From: Saccharina japonica
Taxonomy: Eukaryota; Sar; Phaeophyceae; Laminariales; Laminariaceae
Direction of reading: 5' to 3'
Assembly (NCBI GenBank): GCA_008828725.1
Contig: MEHQ01003109.1
Coordinates: forward strand, 124,001-188,000
DNA length: 64,000 nucleotides
In this document: positions 54,901-64,000 of the stretch, in pieces
Layout: every line of letters starts with the position of its first letter
Position numbering within the stretch: the first letter of the stretch is position 1
Program-made: the position numbers and the translations under genes
The notes under the pieces: generated by a model
Databases searched by the model: none
Told to the model about the DNA's origin: nothing
What the model saw: the letters and a program-made list of their open reading frames with translations, nothing else

Positions 54901-57900
54901 CCCTCACTTTCTAGGTTTGGGCGCGGCGAGTCTTTTTTCAGCCTTAATCTACTATTAAGAGTTTTTGGGCTCGCCAAAGGCCTCTTTTTGGCCTTAATCT
55001 ATTCATTTTGGGCGCGCCAAGGTCTCTTTTTGGCCTCAATCAACTTGTTTTGGGCACGTCAAGACCCTTTATAGGGTGTTACATTTCTAGGTTTGGGCGC
55101 AGCAAGGCCTACTTTGGCCTTGATCAGAACTGTTTTTGAGCCCGTCAGGGCCTCTTCTGTCCGCCTTCATACACTAGTTTTTTTAGCTCGTCAAGGGCTC
55201 TTTTGGCCGTAACATACTCGTTTTAGTGTCGCGGAGCGGCCGGTCAAGGGGACAAATCACGGTCTCCTGTTACAGTATACGTATTTGTTGCCGATCCTAT
55301 TTCTTAGAGCTCGTTCGCTCTTGTGGACGCTTTTGGGCCTATTTGCAGAGGTTGCTGTCATTTACCAGGCACTTCGATATACCCAGGTATATCATATACC
55401 TGGCACCTGGTATCATATGCTATTTCGTGTACATATATACAAAATATGAGTTTCAACGAAATTCTCGATCTCACAGCTGTTGTTTTTTTTTCTTCAAATG
55501 CATACCTGGAACCAGTGAAATATATTATACGTATCGTAGACTGTACTTGTATACCAGGTTTACAATATGATGTTAATTTTACAATAACATCATACCCGGT
55601 GTGCCACATATCGCGGTGTTTAAAGATATAAACAAATGATGCCGACCACTAAGGGCATGTTCAAACAGAAACGAAAATCAAAAACGAAAAACAAAGTGAA
55701 AATGAACAGGGCGCTGATTGGTCCCTGGCACAAACGTGTTCCCCTTCGTTTCTTTTTTTTTGGTTTTGAGAAACTCAACGGTTTTCAAGCTATTGCGAAA
55801 AACAAAAAGTTCCCAGCTGAAAAACGAAAAGGAAAACGAAAGCACGAACAGCAACAACTCAGCGTGTCCTACTGGTCAGCGCAGCCACGTAAAAAAATCG
55901 CACCAACACTGCCGCACGCAGCACGTAACCCACAGCGCGCACGGCAACACAGCCGCACAGGCCTCCCCGTAAATAGGCAGCAGACCAAACACAACACCAG
56001 CCCCGACGACCTAGGCCCTTTGTTTCCCGGCGTTCGAGCCAAAGCGAAGAAAATTTGAGTAGACTTCAGCATGATGCCCTCGAGAATGAGGTTGTGAGTT
56101 CGATCTTCGTGCAATTTAAAGTTTGATCCCGGGGCGTCAACGTTGGACAAGCGACCACCTCCATGGGGGGGCCAACAACCCCCCGGGATCGAAATGTCGT
56201 AGCGTATGCCTGCTTCTCTGGTGGGCCTGTGTTGCCGAGCGCTAGATTGTCGGCATGTGTAGATAGTTGTGAACGGCCCATAGGTTGTGCTCTCCGTTGT
56301 TCTTCGCCTGGATCTTGTTTCTCACATTTCGTTTCTGTTCTGGACACATCGGGGAAACTTATACTGAAAACGAGCTGATTTCGTTTTTCGATTTTGTTTT
56401 TCGTTTCTGTTTGGACATGCCCTAATACTGTACAGCACTAATACTTACTTGTGGTCTTGTCCGCCCTTTCCGATCCTAGCCCGCATGCCAAACCCCCACC
56501 GTATCACAGCACGCAGCCAAATCATCTCCAACCTAAAAACGATAAGGCGTTTTGGAGGGGGGGGGGGGGTCGAAAAGGCGAGCCGTATAATGACAATGAT
56601 AGGCAATGCAGTAGGTGATGCTTGTGAGCATGATACTTGAATGGTGAAGTCCTCGTAGTATGAATATCTCACCGTCATCGCTGTTACAAAGAGCAGCACA
56701 TAGCACAGCAGTATGTGACAGCATGGAAACAATTTGGGAGTAAACAAAAGTATGCGAAAAAACTTACAAGAGTTGAAAAGTCCGGTTGAAACCAGTATCC
56801 CGTAACGAATGGGAGCCTAACGAGCAGGGTGATGTGATCGGTTAGTTGAAACAAGTAAGTACAGGTAAGGAGTTATCCCCCCCAGCTTACTACACGAGAA
56901 CGGCCACAACAAGAGAGTTTCCAGAGGTTGTACCAGAGCGCGACTTGGCAACACGCACTCCTTTACCACCCACTCAGACGGGGACCTGATACAACAGTCT
57001 TCTTCTTGTTCTCGCGTTAACTCACCGCCAAAAGTCCAGTCTCGTGTGGTAACAAGACAGATTCATAACACTGGAGTTGGAAGAATACCCCAGACAAAAA
57101 AAACACACACACACACACATCGGCACTGAACATCGTCCACCTCACACAATAACATAAAAGTGAAATCAGCGTGCGTATGCACCAGATACATACTGTACAT
57201 TGTACGAGTTGTAAATCGAACCCGAGGGAACCGCACACCAAGAAAAAAAAAAAAAACGTGAACCAGGTACGTAAGGTGTTGACAACTATTAATAACTACC
57301 TGGTTAGAGAGGTCAACCAGGTCACGAGGGGTATCTCGGGCACTTCGTAAGTACAGAAGAGGACGGTTACGTAATCATAGACCAAACTTGTCTCGTTGGT
57401 CAGATAAAATATCAAATCCGACCGCATCTCTAAGAATACATTAGAGGTGGACAGCTAGTGATAGGCTCAAAACAGCCTCGCTACGAGTAGCTCGGTGAGC
57501 TCACCCATGGCATGATATACCGTGTCCACATCTTAATACAGATGGGATGTTGAAAATAAAAAAAAAATTAAAAAAAAATGGCGCGATGCTTACCGTACGC
57601 GTGCCCAACTCAAGCAGCCTCGCTAGCTCGGTAAACTTACCAGTTACCAGTGGTATACCGTGCCCATATCGTAATACCGATGGGATGAAAAGAAAAGGAA
57701 AAAACTGAGATGTCTACGCGTGCCAACTGCGGTATTCTCGAGAGGTAAAGTTCAAAATATGAAAAAAAGGGTTAATATGAATTGGATACGTACAATAAGA
57801 TCAGACTTGTTTTTTTCTCCTTGATGACTCCTGCCTCACCTTGGAGCGAGGTTGTCAAACCTCATGTCTCCCAGCAGACACCCGTGGTTCATACCGACCA

Positions 57901-60680
57901 AAATAAGACGAGCACGATCTGATCGAAGCGTCTATTATACGAGGAAGAGCGCGCCGCAGCATGATGGTCACTACGCCACGCTGGTGGCCTACAGCTCCTT
58001 GGATAGTAGTTCGGACACACACCCTACGCTACCAGACGTCCAAAAACACCCCCTGAGCAGTAAGGCTGCGTACACCAAACCCTGAGGTCAGATTTTTCCC
58101 TCCTCAATGAGGGCTGTATACAGTATTAGTATTCTCACAGAATGATTCTAGGATGACCGCCTTTGCAACATCGTTCTGTTGACCCTGGTGCTACCACCCA
58201 GGGGAGTCACTAGCCTATGTCCGTCATGAGGGTAGCACGCGCGATTCAAGTACAAGCATCACACGCAGCTTGCAAAGACGAGTTTCGACGAAATCCTCGA
58301 TCTCACAGCTGCAGCTGCATTTTGCCTTTTGAGCCGTTATGCGGGGTCCATCTATACGTAGCGGCAAACAAAACGACAAGAGGGAGATCAATCATCAAGC
58401 GTCTATTAAGGCCCCGAATTAACGAGTATAAAAAAAAATTCAATTTGGATTAAATCAAATTCAAATCCGCTTTTCATTGGTCAACACACGCACCAGCAGC
58501 AAATATTAGGATCTTGGGGTATAATATTGGGTGGTGGTGCGGGTTCTGACCAATGAAAAGTGGATTTGTTTTTTTTTTTTCAAATTGATATTTTTTTTTC
58601 TTCGTTAAAACGGGCCCTAACGGGAAGAACGTGCAGCCGTATGTACGAGTATCCCTATACTGCGCGCGTGTCTTGAGAGCTCCTTGCATTGCAGTTAGGA
58701 CACATCCTCTATCCCCTACCCAAGCAGCCCAGAAAACTTCATGTGACCGATGCTGTACTATCATCAAGTTACTTTATCCGACAATGTTTCCCTTCGGCGC
58801 CCCGAAGGGGTTCGTTAACCCCTTATATTTTCAAGCTAAGGACGACATATACCAGCTGGTTGCTGTTGGAGCTGACCCTCACGTTTTTATTGCTCGCCCC
58901 GTTTCGCTGTGTTAAGACGTCACATGCTCGCTGCCAATACCTATTCACCATGCTGCGCCGAACTACGAATGACGCGCCGTGTTATATATTTACACACTAC
59001 ATACACACTTCCAGCTGGGACTGTCATCCACTTGCTGATCGATAATATGACGACGTTTCAATCAATTACGTGCGGGTGCTGCGGTATTACCAGATAATGT
59101 CTGATGTATATACCGACAACCGTTTCGAGATGCGACGCGGGCACGACGAGGAACACTCACTCGAACGGAGATTAGAGTCGTAGGGACGATCAACCCATTT
59201 TGGATGTGACAACGACGACCGTATCCGTGCCTACACACAAGGAGCTTCCCTTCACCTGCGTGTGCTACTGCTGTAAATTTATCTCTGCGCACAATCTGTA
59301 CAAAAGGGCGTCGCGGTGGTCTCCTTCAAGTATGACCATGGGCAGTGGCACTTCAACCATCACGAGTTCGAGGCGTGTAGTATAAAAACGACGAGGGGGC
59401 TTACCCTCGAGTCACAGAATGTAAGCCCCGGAAGACACGCCCGTGTTCATTGGTGGCCAAAAAGTGGCACCAATGAGCACGGGCGCGTCTCCCGGGCGTC
59501 GTAGATTCCGTGAATCGAGGGTAAGCCCCCTCATCGTTTTTTTACTACACGCCTCGAACTCGTGATGGTTGGAGTGCCATTGCCCGCGATCATCCTTGAA
59601 GAAGATCACCGCTACGCCCTTCTCCACAAATTGTGCGCAGAGATAAGATGTACGAAGCACACGCAGGTGAAGGGCAGCTGCTTGTTGTACGTACAAAAAA
59701 GCTGCTGCGGCGGCAAAATGACGACACGTATTGTATGTATAAATACGAGTCGTACGTAGCAATAAAAACTCCACCCGCGGCAACTATTAATACGTACGTA
59801 CCGCACCTCTCCTTGATTGACATCGCATATTGCAGCAAAAGGTATAATCTACGTACGAGTACAGCAGTACAGCAGCAACAGCATCACTGAAAAAAAAGCA
59901 CACCCACGCTGCAGTATGAGTGTTATGAGCCTCCTACTCTTCTTACCAGTCAGTGAGCTCTTCCACATCATCTTCTTGAAAGCTGCCATTCAGCTTGGCC
60001 TTGCGCCACGTCGCCCCCCAAATCTCTACCCCCCTCACATCCTCTACGTTCACTGGGCCTTCGTAAAACTCCTCGAAGGCTAACCCGACCACACTGTCAA
60101 TATCCGTCTCCTGCATTGGCCGAAGCGTGGTTCCTTCGGGCAACGGCTTCGGGGCGAACGTAAACGCTCCTCTGTCGCTTCTTGAGTCAACACCGTCTTC
60201 TCCTCCAGCGCCTCCTCCCCCCCCTCCTCCTCCTCCTCCTCCTCCTGCCGCTGCTGCTGCTGCTGCCGCTGCTGCTGCCGCTGCTGCTGTTGTTGCTGTT
60301 GCTGCCGTTGCTGCTGTCATCATGGACGGTGAAAAAAACGGAGCTTCTCCAGTGTCCGCTACCCCTCCGGAGATATCGCTCATCCATGGGTCCTCCTCGC
60401 GACCAGCGTCGGCAGATGCCGCAGCAGGCAGTGAGCAATGCGGTGGGTCCTGCGCGTGGCCCCAGGAAGCTGGTCGCCGGCGACGGGACAAGGCCTTGGA
60501 CGGCTTGAACGCAGCACATGAGGCAGGAATGCGGCGTAACCTCGTATCGTCGAGCACATGCGAGGCGCACGCGTTGGCGTTGCCTACGTAAAGCGCTGTG
60601 GCGAACGCTGTGGTGGTAGGCATGGCCTCTAGTACCATGGAACTTAGTGTTAGAGTTTTTAGCAGGCCGATACCATCCAT
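48784..60680 (-). CDS. GNAT-family N-acetyltransferase (multi-exon)
   Basis: Read on the minus strand, exons are 60680-59947, then at least one I could not find, 57931(or 57918)-57840, 56532-56449, 53662-53524, 50068-49934 and 48915-48784 (stop). The last five join with matching phases. Seen in order: a long, low-complexity N-terminal region with Ala and Gly runs, then LRPMQETDIDSVVGLAFEEF (first strand and helix of the GNAT fold), LILVGMNHGCLLGDMRF, VFCVSDEKG and LVAVAEVSLQV (beta4), then YISNVLVNPSVRRQGLAKKL, which is motif A with the R-x-x-G-x-A acetyl-CoA pyrophosphate loop, and VYLHVDISYWPAVQLYESMG, motif B. GNAT enzymes move acetyl from acetyl-CoA to an amine; the acceptor here is unknown. 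The final 12 residues after KWE depend on a possible donor (gtaagg at 48820) not being used. Confidence 0.8.
49250..49495. repeat. Three-copy tandem repeat, about 105 bases
   Basis: AATCGGTAGGGTGGTGATTG and GAGTGGCAGTC start units at about 49256, 49358 and 49463. It lies in the last GNAT intron. Confidence 0.75.
49934..50068 (-). CDS. GNAT exon with motif A (acetyl-CoA binding)
   Basis: This exon has 45 codons, LIAWPGPVMPYISNVLVNPS, VRRQGLAKKLMLRCEQQARD and WGHTQ; acceptor CACCAG, donor gtataa, phase 0 at both ends. The V-x-P-x-x-R-R-x-G-[LI]-A core is textbook GNAT. Confidence 0.9.
50110..50745 (+). repeat. Family D repeat, one partial and one full copy
   Basis: The partial copy 50110-50230 restarts at a G tract, and the full unit runs 50236-50745, from GTGCACGGCCGTAGTCGTAT through GAGGCGGACTTGCATATGGA to TTGCCAACCGACCC and a G18 tract. 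Confidence 0.85.
51141..51665 (-). repeat. Family D repeat, full copy, inverted
   Basis: It starts at an AT palindrome (ATAAATATATATTTATTTAT) with GGTTGGGTTGGCGTCGGTTG and ends GTACACCCCCCCCCC. It is nearly identical to the next copy. Confidence 0.9.
51670..52193 (-). repeat. Family D repeat, second tandem full copy
   Basis: It starts TATAAATATATTATATTTAT, then GGTTGGGTTGGCGTCGGTTG at 51692, which is 529 bases after the same point in the previous copy. The few differences suggest recent duplication. Confidence 0.9.
52196..52500 (-). repeat. Family D repeat, partial third copy
   Basis: It shares TCGTCCATATGCAAGTCCGC and GGCATTGTAGGGATGCGAGG, with several short deletions. It is older than the two full copies. 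Confidence 0.8.
52584..52788. mobile_element. Family A-like MITE, copy 10, long variant
   Basis: It begins TACGGGGGGACATCGTAATC and ends TTACTGCTGTGGTTCCCCCC-GTA. The interior is larger than in other copies (CGCAGTAAACGCCCCGGGGC). It belongs to the same variant as the element at 35057. Confidence 0.65.
52903..53130. mobile_element. Family B element, copy 6
   Basis: It begins GACGCGTGCTACGATGGAGG and ends CGTAGTAGCACGCGTC, with CTTGAAACGTTTCCTGAATG and CCTCATGAGGCAAAAGCATG inside. Confidence 0.75.
53524..53662 (-). CDS. GNAT exon, central strands
   Basis: It encodes VFCVSDEKGEERPHTGGDLV, AVAEVSLQVPNGKTAPPFPV and PLVVKK; acceptor GTGCAG, donor gtgagt. GDLVAVAEVSLQ is the strand facing the acetyl-acceptor site in GNAT folds. 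Confidence 0.8.
54640..55245. repeat. Family G tandem array, unit about 60 bases
   Basis: About ten copies of TTTTGGGCGCGCCAAGGCCT followed by CTTTTTGGCCTTAATCTA. The last unit runs into GCGGCCGGTCAAGGGGACAA, the same right-hand flank as the dispersed copies at 20375, 44150 and 48085. Confidence 0.85.
55649..56426. mobile_element. 778-base element with terminal inverted repeats
   Basis: The left end CTAAGGGCATGTTCAAACAG continues AAACGAAAATCAAAAACGAA. The right end is its near-complement, TTTTTCGTTTCTGTTTGGAC then ATGCCCTAA. The interior has an open frame that looks like chance, and a tRNA-like GAGGTTGTGAGTTCGATCTT at 56085. I read it as a non-autonomous DNA transposon. Confidence 0.75.
56449..56532 (-). 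CDS. GNAT exon, helix LEMIWLRAVIRW
   Basis: It encodes LEMIWLRAVIRWGFGMRARI and GKGGQDH with split codons at both ends that match its neighbours; acceptor TTTTAG, donor gtaagt. Confidence 0.65.
57840..57931 (-). CDS. GNAT exon, LILVGMNHGCLLGDMRF
   Basis: It encodes RARLILVGMNHGCLLGDMRF and DNLAP, donor gtgagg. The 5' limit is either a TAG acceptor (exon start 57931) or a CAG (57918). Neither fits the phase of the first exon, so another exon lies between 57932 and 59946. Confidence 0.55.
58406..58620. mobile_element. Family C palindromic MITE, copy 4
   Basis: It has ends TTAAGGCCCCGAATTAACGA and TTCGTTAAAACGGGCCCTAA and inner arms CGCTTTTCATTGGTCAACAC and GACCAATGAAAAGTGGATTT. A family E fragment follows immediately (58625-58840). 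Confidence 0.8.
59240..59685. repeat. 446-base hairpin with coding-like arms
   Basis: Arms 59240-59412 and 59513-59685 pair with sums of about 118924, and the middle (CCCGTGTTCATTGGTG / CACCAATGAGCACGGG) also pairs, so the whole stretch folds. Each arm can be read as KGVAVxxFKxDxGQWHxNHH then EFEAC. It lies in the first intron of the GNAT gene. Confidence 0.85.
59947..60680 (-). CDS. GNAT exon 1, low-complexity N-terminus
   Basis: The start ATG at 60680 (MDGIGLLKTLTLSSMVLEAM) was chosen because it gives a hydrophobic, Ser/Thr-rich leader; an in-frame ATG also exists at 60761. The exon has about 244 codons, with an alanine run of about 14 and a glycine run of about 12 encoded by GCN/GGN triplet repeats at 60205-60315, then LPEGTTLRPMQETDIDSVVG and FEEFYEGPVNVEDVRG. 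It ends LTD plus two bases of a split codon before gtaaga. The leader may be a targeting signal. Confidence 0.7.
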
Positions 60681-61850
60681 GGCTACAAGCTGTGAGCTGT
60701 GCCGCAGGCTGCTGCACGCACGAAGGCACGCTGTTATAGTGTGGTTGGAGGGTTCAGTCAAAGAAAGCTACGAGCAATATATTTCCTTGGAAACCCTATT
60801 CCCAGTGATTCATCTGTCGTGTCAATTAATTTCAAGGGTTTCAGCCAAAATCAGGTACACCTGGTTACTTTGGTGCCAAAAACAGGTACTACACTAAAAC
60901 CAAGTACACATCACACGCTAGGACACCTTTCATTGGCCAGCCTCACATCGTACCTGATTTTGGCATAAAATGGTCATGTACACCGAGTGTACACCTGGAT
61001 TTGTCTGCTTTGTCTAGCTTTCAACTGATTTTGGCGCATTTTGAGCCAGTCAGAGGCCATACTTACACTGGCTGTATTCTATACGCCCGACACGAAGACA
61101 TCACAACATTACGTACATATCATACGAACGGCCACAACGACTACAGAACGCACCATACGCGCGCATACAGCACAATGGACCTGTTGTAATATATTACGTA
61201 CTCCTGCTTGCTGACAGGGTACGGAAAGCGAGCAGTTCAGTTTCAGATAGTGAGGAGGGTTGGGGGAGGGTGGGGGAGACGGTTCAGTATCACAGATTAT
61301 AAATAGGCCAACTGCTATTTAATACGTACACCAATCTGTTCGGCGAAATCACACACTACTACTCCCTGTCGCCCAGCCTGGGCGTACTGCAGCTGTAAGA
61401 GATACCAGGGAAACATACCGGAGTAACGGTGAACCAGTTGCTAACAGACTGGCTATATTTGAAGAAGAGGGAGAGGGAGGGAGAGCCGGTATTGCGGCCA
61501 GCGGGAGCGGAGGTCTGATCTTTGGGGACGTCTTTTAATAGCGTCCCACACACGACCCGAAGTTATACCAGGAGCAATATATCAATAGGTAGGCGAACTC
61601 ACACCGCCCGTAGCCCAGTCTTTAGGAAGAGAGAGAGAGAGAGTCTGGGAAATAATTGTAACACGGATTTATTGCTTTGGCCGAGGTAACAGAGACAACA
61701 CCGCGGTAGAAACAGCTTAGATATAGCTACTACGTCTGTAGCTGCCGCAGAAGGAATAGGACACCTCGTCGAGAGAGGGCAAGCAACACACGTCGTTCCG
61801 CCGCTGCCGCGATGGGGCCCTTGGCTCCGCAACAGCAGCGGCACCGAGGC
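60681..61850. other. No gene recognised upstream of the GNAT gene
   Basis: 60840-61030 holds AAAATCAGGTACACCTGG, GTACCTGATTTTGG and related pieces that are partly inverted copies of each other. No exon is supported. The promoter of the GNAT gene should lie here, but no element could be identified. Confidence 0.5.
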
Positions 61851-61879
61851 GGGGGGGGGGGGGGGGGGGGGGGGGGGGG
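61851..61879 (+). repeat. G29 homopolymer
   Basis: An uninterrupted run of 29 G, the longest in the window, directly before a purine-rich tract. Confidence 0.9.
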
Positions 61880-61949
61880 AGAGAAATGTTGATTGGGGAC
61901 CGTACGTTTTACGGACAGGAACCCGAAAATTAGGCCATGCCGGAAGAAA

Positions 61950-62360
61950 CACTAGAAATCAGGAGGGGGAATGCAGGAAAGACAGGAAGAGGGAACAGCG
62001 GGGGGGATAGAGGACGGAGGGAGAGCGGAAGTATTAGGGAGGAAGGGGGGGTGACGAGAGAGGGAGGGAGAGCAAGGGGGTGGAGGGGGGGTTTAGGGGG
62101 AGGAGGAGGAGGAGGAAGAGGAGGGGGAATGGATGGGGGAGCGGGGAGAGGAGAGAGACAAGGAGGAGTCGCGGGTGGCAGAGGGGGGCAGAATGGAAGA
62201 TACGGAGGAAGAAGGAGAGGAATTCGGGGCGAGGGGGGAGGGGGGTGTACGGGACGGAGGGCAGGAAGGCGGGGAAGAATAAGGGAAACGCATGGGGGAG
62301 GAAGGGGGATGGAGGGAGGAGCAAGGGTAAGAGAGTGGAGGGCGGAATGACAGGGGGAGG
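61950..62360 (+). repeat. Polypurine tract of about 400 bases
   Basis: The + strand is almost all G and A (GGGGGA, GGAGGA, GAGAGG), with very few pyrimidines. Every frame is low complexity (Gly/Arg/Glu), so open frames here are not evidence of genes. Confidence 0.85.
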
Positions 62361-62480
62361 GGAGAGACCGGACCTCTCCCCAGCGGCCCTCAGCAGCCTA
62401 CCACGCAAGGACGAGGAGCAACAAGAATCCCAACGGGGAGAGGGAGGGGAAGGACGCAGCGGACGGGGTTCTCCGGGCGC

Positions 62481-63140
62481 TTGCCTGCGCCGGGCAACCC
62501 CCTCCACTTCATGCGTCCCACGAGCGGAGGAGAAGGGCATACGTCAGAGGTTCCGGCGACAGAGGAGGGGCGAATACCAGTCCGGACGGTGGGCCGAGGG
62601 CAACACACGACTACCCCAGCGTGGATGACTACAGGGAACGAACAGCCAGCGCACGTACCAGGGGGGCTACAACAACAAGGGTCACTTGGGACGCCGATGG
62701 CGCCGGATCATTCATCCACAGCAGCCGGCGCGGGCCAAGCAGGGGTAACAACGCCGGTCGGCCGAGGACGGCAGATGACGGTCCCGTCGTGGATGCGAGT
62801 GAGGGTAGGAGGACCAACCCTCGCGGTAGGAGGACTACAGCAGCACGCGCCGAGGGCGGCACAGCCGGGGGGGGGAGGGGAGTCAGTATCAGCCGTTACC
62901 CAACCAATACCAAGGGGGACGCAGCAGGGGGGCGGTCCGGTAACAGCAACAGCCACGACGCATCCAGCAGTATTTTCCCCACCTGAGGAGTGCGGCCAGC
63001 AGACGACCACTCTGGTAAGATCAAGCACAGGGGCAGCGAGCCCAGCCCGCCAGCCAGGAAGGCTCCGGCAGCAGGCTCCAAGCGGAATGGTGCCGAGGGA
63101 GGACAGGGCCGGGCCCCCCCTCCATTACAGGCGTTTGTAG
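62481..63140 (+). CDS. Gly/Gln/Pro-rich repetitive reading frame, unknown
   Basis: This 219-codon frame has an internal repeat: GRGQHTTTPAWMT (residues 38-50) and GRGRQMTVPSWMR (94-106), each followed some 14-17 residues later by GGLQQ, and a decayed third unit GQQTTTLVR...GRLRQQ. No folded domain is recognised. The G-R-G-x-x-[TM]-T-x-P-x-W-M motif recalls short motifs in RNA-binding proteins, but that is weak. It may be part of a retroelement Gag-like gene or a larger spliced gene continuing past the window. Confidence 0.3.
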   Translation: MPAPGNPLHFMRPTSGGEGHTSEVPATEEGRIPVRTVGRGQHTTTPAWMTTGNEQPAHVPGGLQQQGSLGTPMAPDHSSTAAGAGQAGVTTPVGRGRQMTVPSWMRVRVGGPTLAVGGLQQHAPRAAQPGGGGESVSAVTQPIPRGTQQGGGPVTATATTHPAVFSPPEECGQQTTTLVRSSTGAASPARQPGRLRQQAPSGMVPREDRAGPPLHYRRL

Positions 63141-64000
63141 GGCTCGGTCAGAAACAGGTGACGGGCCTTCGACACGACCGAGATCGCGGCCGAGACACCG
63201 AGCACCAGAGCCTTCGGGCGAGAGCAACACCAACACGCCACCCCCACCCCGGATAGAGATCTTGGGGGGGAGGCGAAGGGCTGCTTCCCCCCCCATCAGG
63301 GGCTCTGGAGCGCCCCCACCAGAGACTAAGGGTCACCTTTGCAAGAGACAACCAAAACCAGGCGTCTACAGCACGCCACGGAGGGACACTAGCCGCCAGG
63401 GTCCATCACCCGGGGCGGTCAGGAAGGGGTTTTACTCTCTCGGGAAGCTTAGCCATTGCACGGATGTGGGGGAGTAGTACAGCAAGAGGGACGCCCGGGC
63501 GCCGGTTGGCGACAGGCCAGGTGCTTACAGTAGGAGGCAGGCAGCTAAACACCGGAAGTGCCACCCTTCAAAACCGACAAGAGACCTTACAGAGGGCGAC
63601 GACAGGACAAGGGTCACAGACAGAACCCATGGAAGTGGACGGGAGCCAACCCCCCCCCTTGCCACCGGGGGCTGGGTCGGGTTCGAGGCAAGCAGGTCGT
63701 CCCGCCGGGGACGGACGAAGGGGATGGAGGGGTCCGACCCAGGCCCTCCCCGGGAGAGGCCGAGGGGGTGAGGCGGGACCAGGAGAAAACAAGAAGGCGA
63801 GCGATGGGATGCCTCCTCCGTTGCCAGAGGGGGCAGCTCCAGGTTCCCAAGATACCCGTCGTGACATGCGGTTTCACAGGGGGTCCACGCAGGCAAGAAG
63901 TCAGATAGGAAACAGAGAGCTTCTGGCTGTTAGGGTTAACAACAGCAGATTAAGTTGGCTTCCCTCGCTACCTCCGGGCGCAACACCAGGCTCTCAGGAC
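63141..64000. other. No gene recognised
   Basis: GC-rich, low-complexity sequence with C and G runs. Several frames are open, but none has splice-site support or a recognisable motif, so I make no call. The window ends inside this region. Confidence 0.45.

Noticed and set aside
60182-60591. Leucine-rich and proline/alanine-rich plus-strand frames
   Set aside because: They are the antisense of the Ala/Gly codon repeats in GNAT exon 1.
62034-62540. 168-codon minus frame rich in Ser, Pro and Leu
   Set aside because: It is the complement of the polypurine tract. Lack of stops follows from base composition.
1-64000. CRISPR arrays, operons, riboswitches, rRNA genes
   Set aside because: None seen. 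The tandem repeats lack regular unique spacers, and the gene structure is eukaryotic.

Overview
The window is nuclear DNA of an intron-rich eukaryote. Exons are short (about 60-230 bp, longer only at gene starts), introns run from about 0.3 to 3 kb, splice sites are GT-AG, and most of the sequence is intron filled with repeats. The genes seen (a CbbY-like HAD phosphatase of the kind found in plastid-bearing lineages, a PLP-dependent fold-type-I protein with a targeting-peptide-like N-terminus, and a GNAT acetyltransferase) fit an alga. A stramenopile-like alga is my best guess, but nothing in the window proves the lineage.

Layout. 1-2283: no gene found; a degenerate satellite built on GTATCGATAG and CTATTG. 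2284-15142 (+): a CbbY-like HAD hydrolase lacking its first exon(s), which carry the nucleophile motif. Its central exon occurs three times in tandem, and the next exon sits in one arm of a 3.5-kb palindrome that holds a second, inverted copy. 15143-20876: mostly no gene; a possible retroelement fragment lies on the minus strand near 17.3-17.9 kb. 20877-42924 (+): a gene I could assemble from 20 exons with every splice phase closing, predicting about 965 residues. It starts with a targeting-like peptide and ends in a PLP-dependent transferase fold. 42925-48783: repeats, tRNA-derived SINE-like sequence and a few weak exon candidates. 48784-60680 (-): a GNAT N-acetyltransferase in at least six exons. 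60681-64000: low-complexity sequence, a 29-base G run, a purine tract and a repetitive Gly/Gln/Pro-rich reading frame.

Repeats. Several families recur: A, a ~105-bp terminal-inverted-repeat MITE (10 copies); B, ends reading ACGCGTGCTACGATAGAGG; C, a palindromic element with CCAATGAAAAGCGGATTTG; D, a ~530-bp unit bounded by AT palindromes; E, sequence around the triplicated HAD exon. Families nest inside one another (B in A, C in B). Each of the three genes has at least one long inverted repeat inside an intron, and many introns have their own minisatellite. I see no operon-like or functional link between the three genes. The most unusual items are the tandem exon triplication, the exon-capturing palindrome, and a minisatellite in the PLP gene that copies an exon end together with its splice donor.
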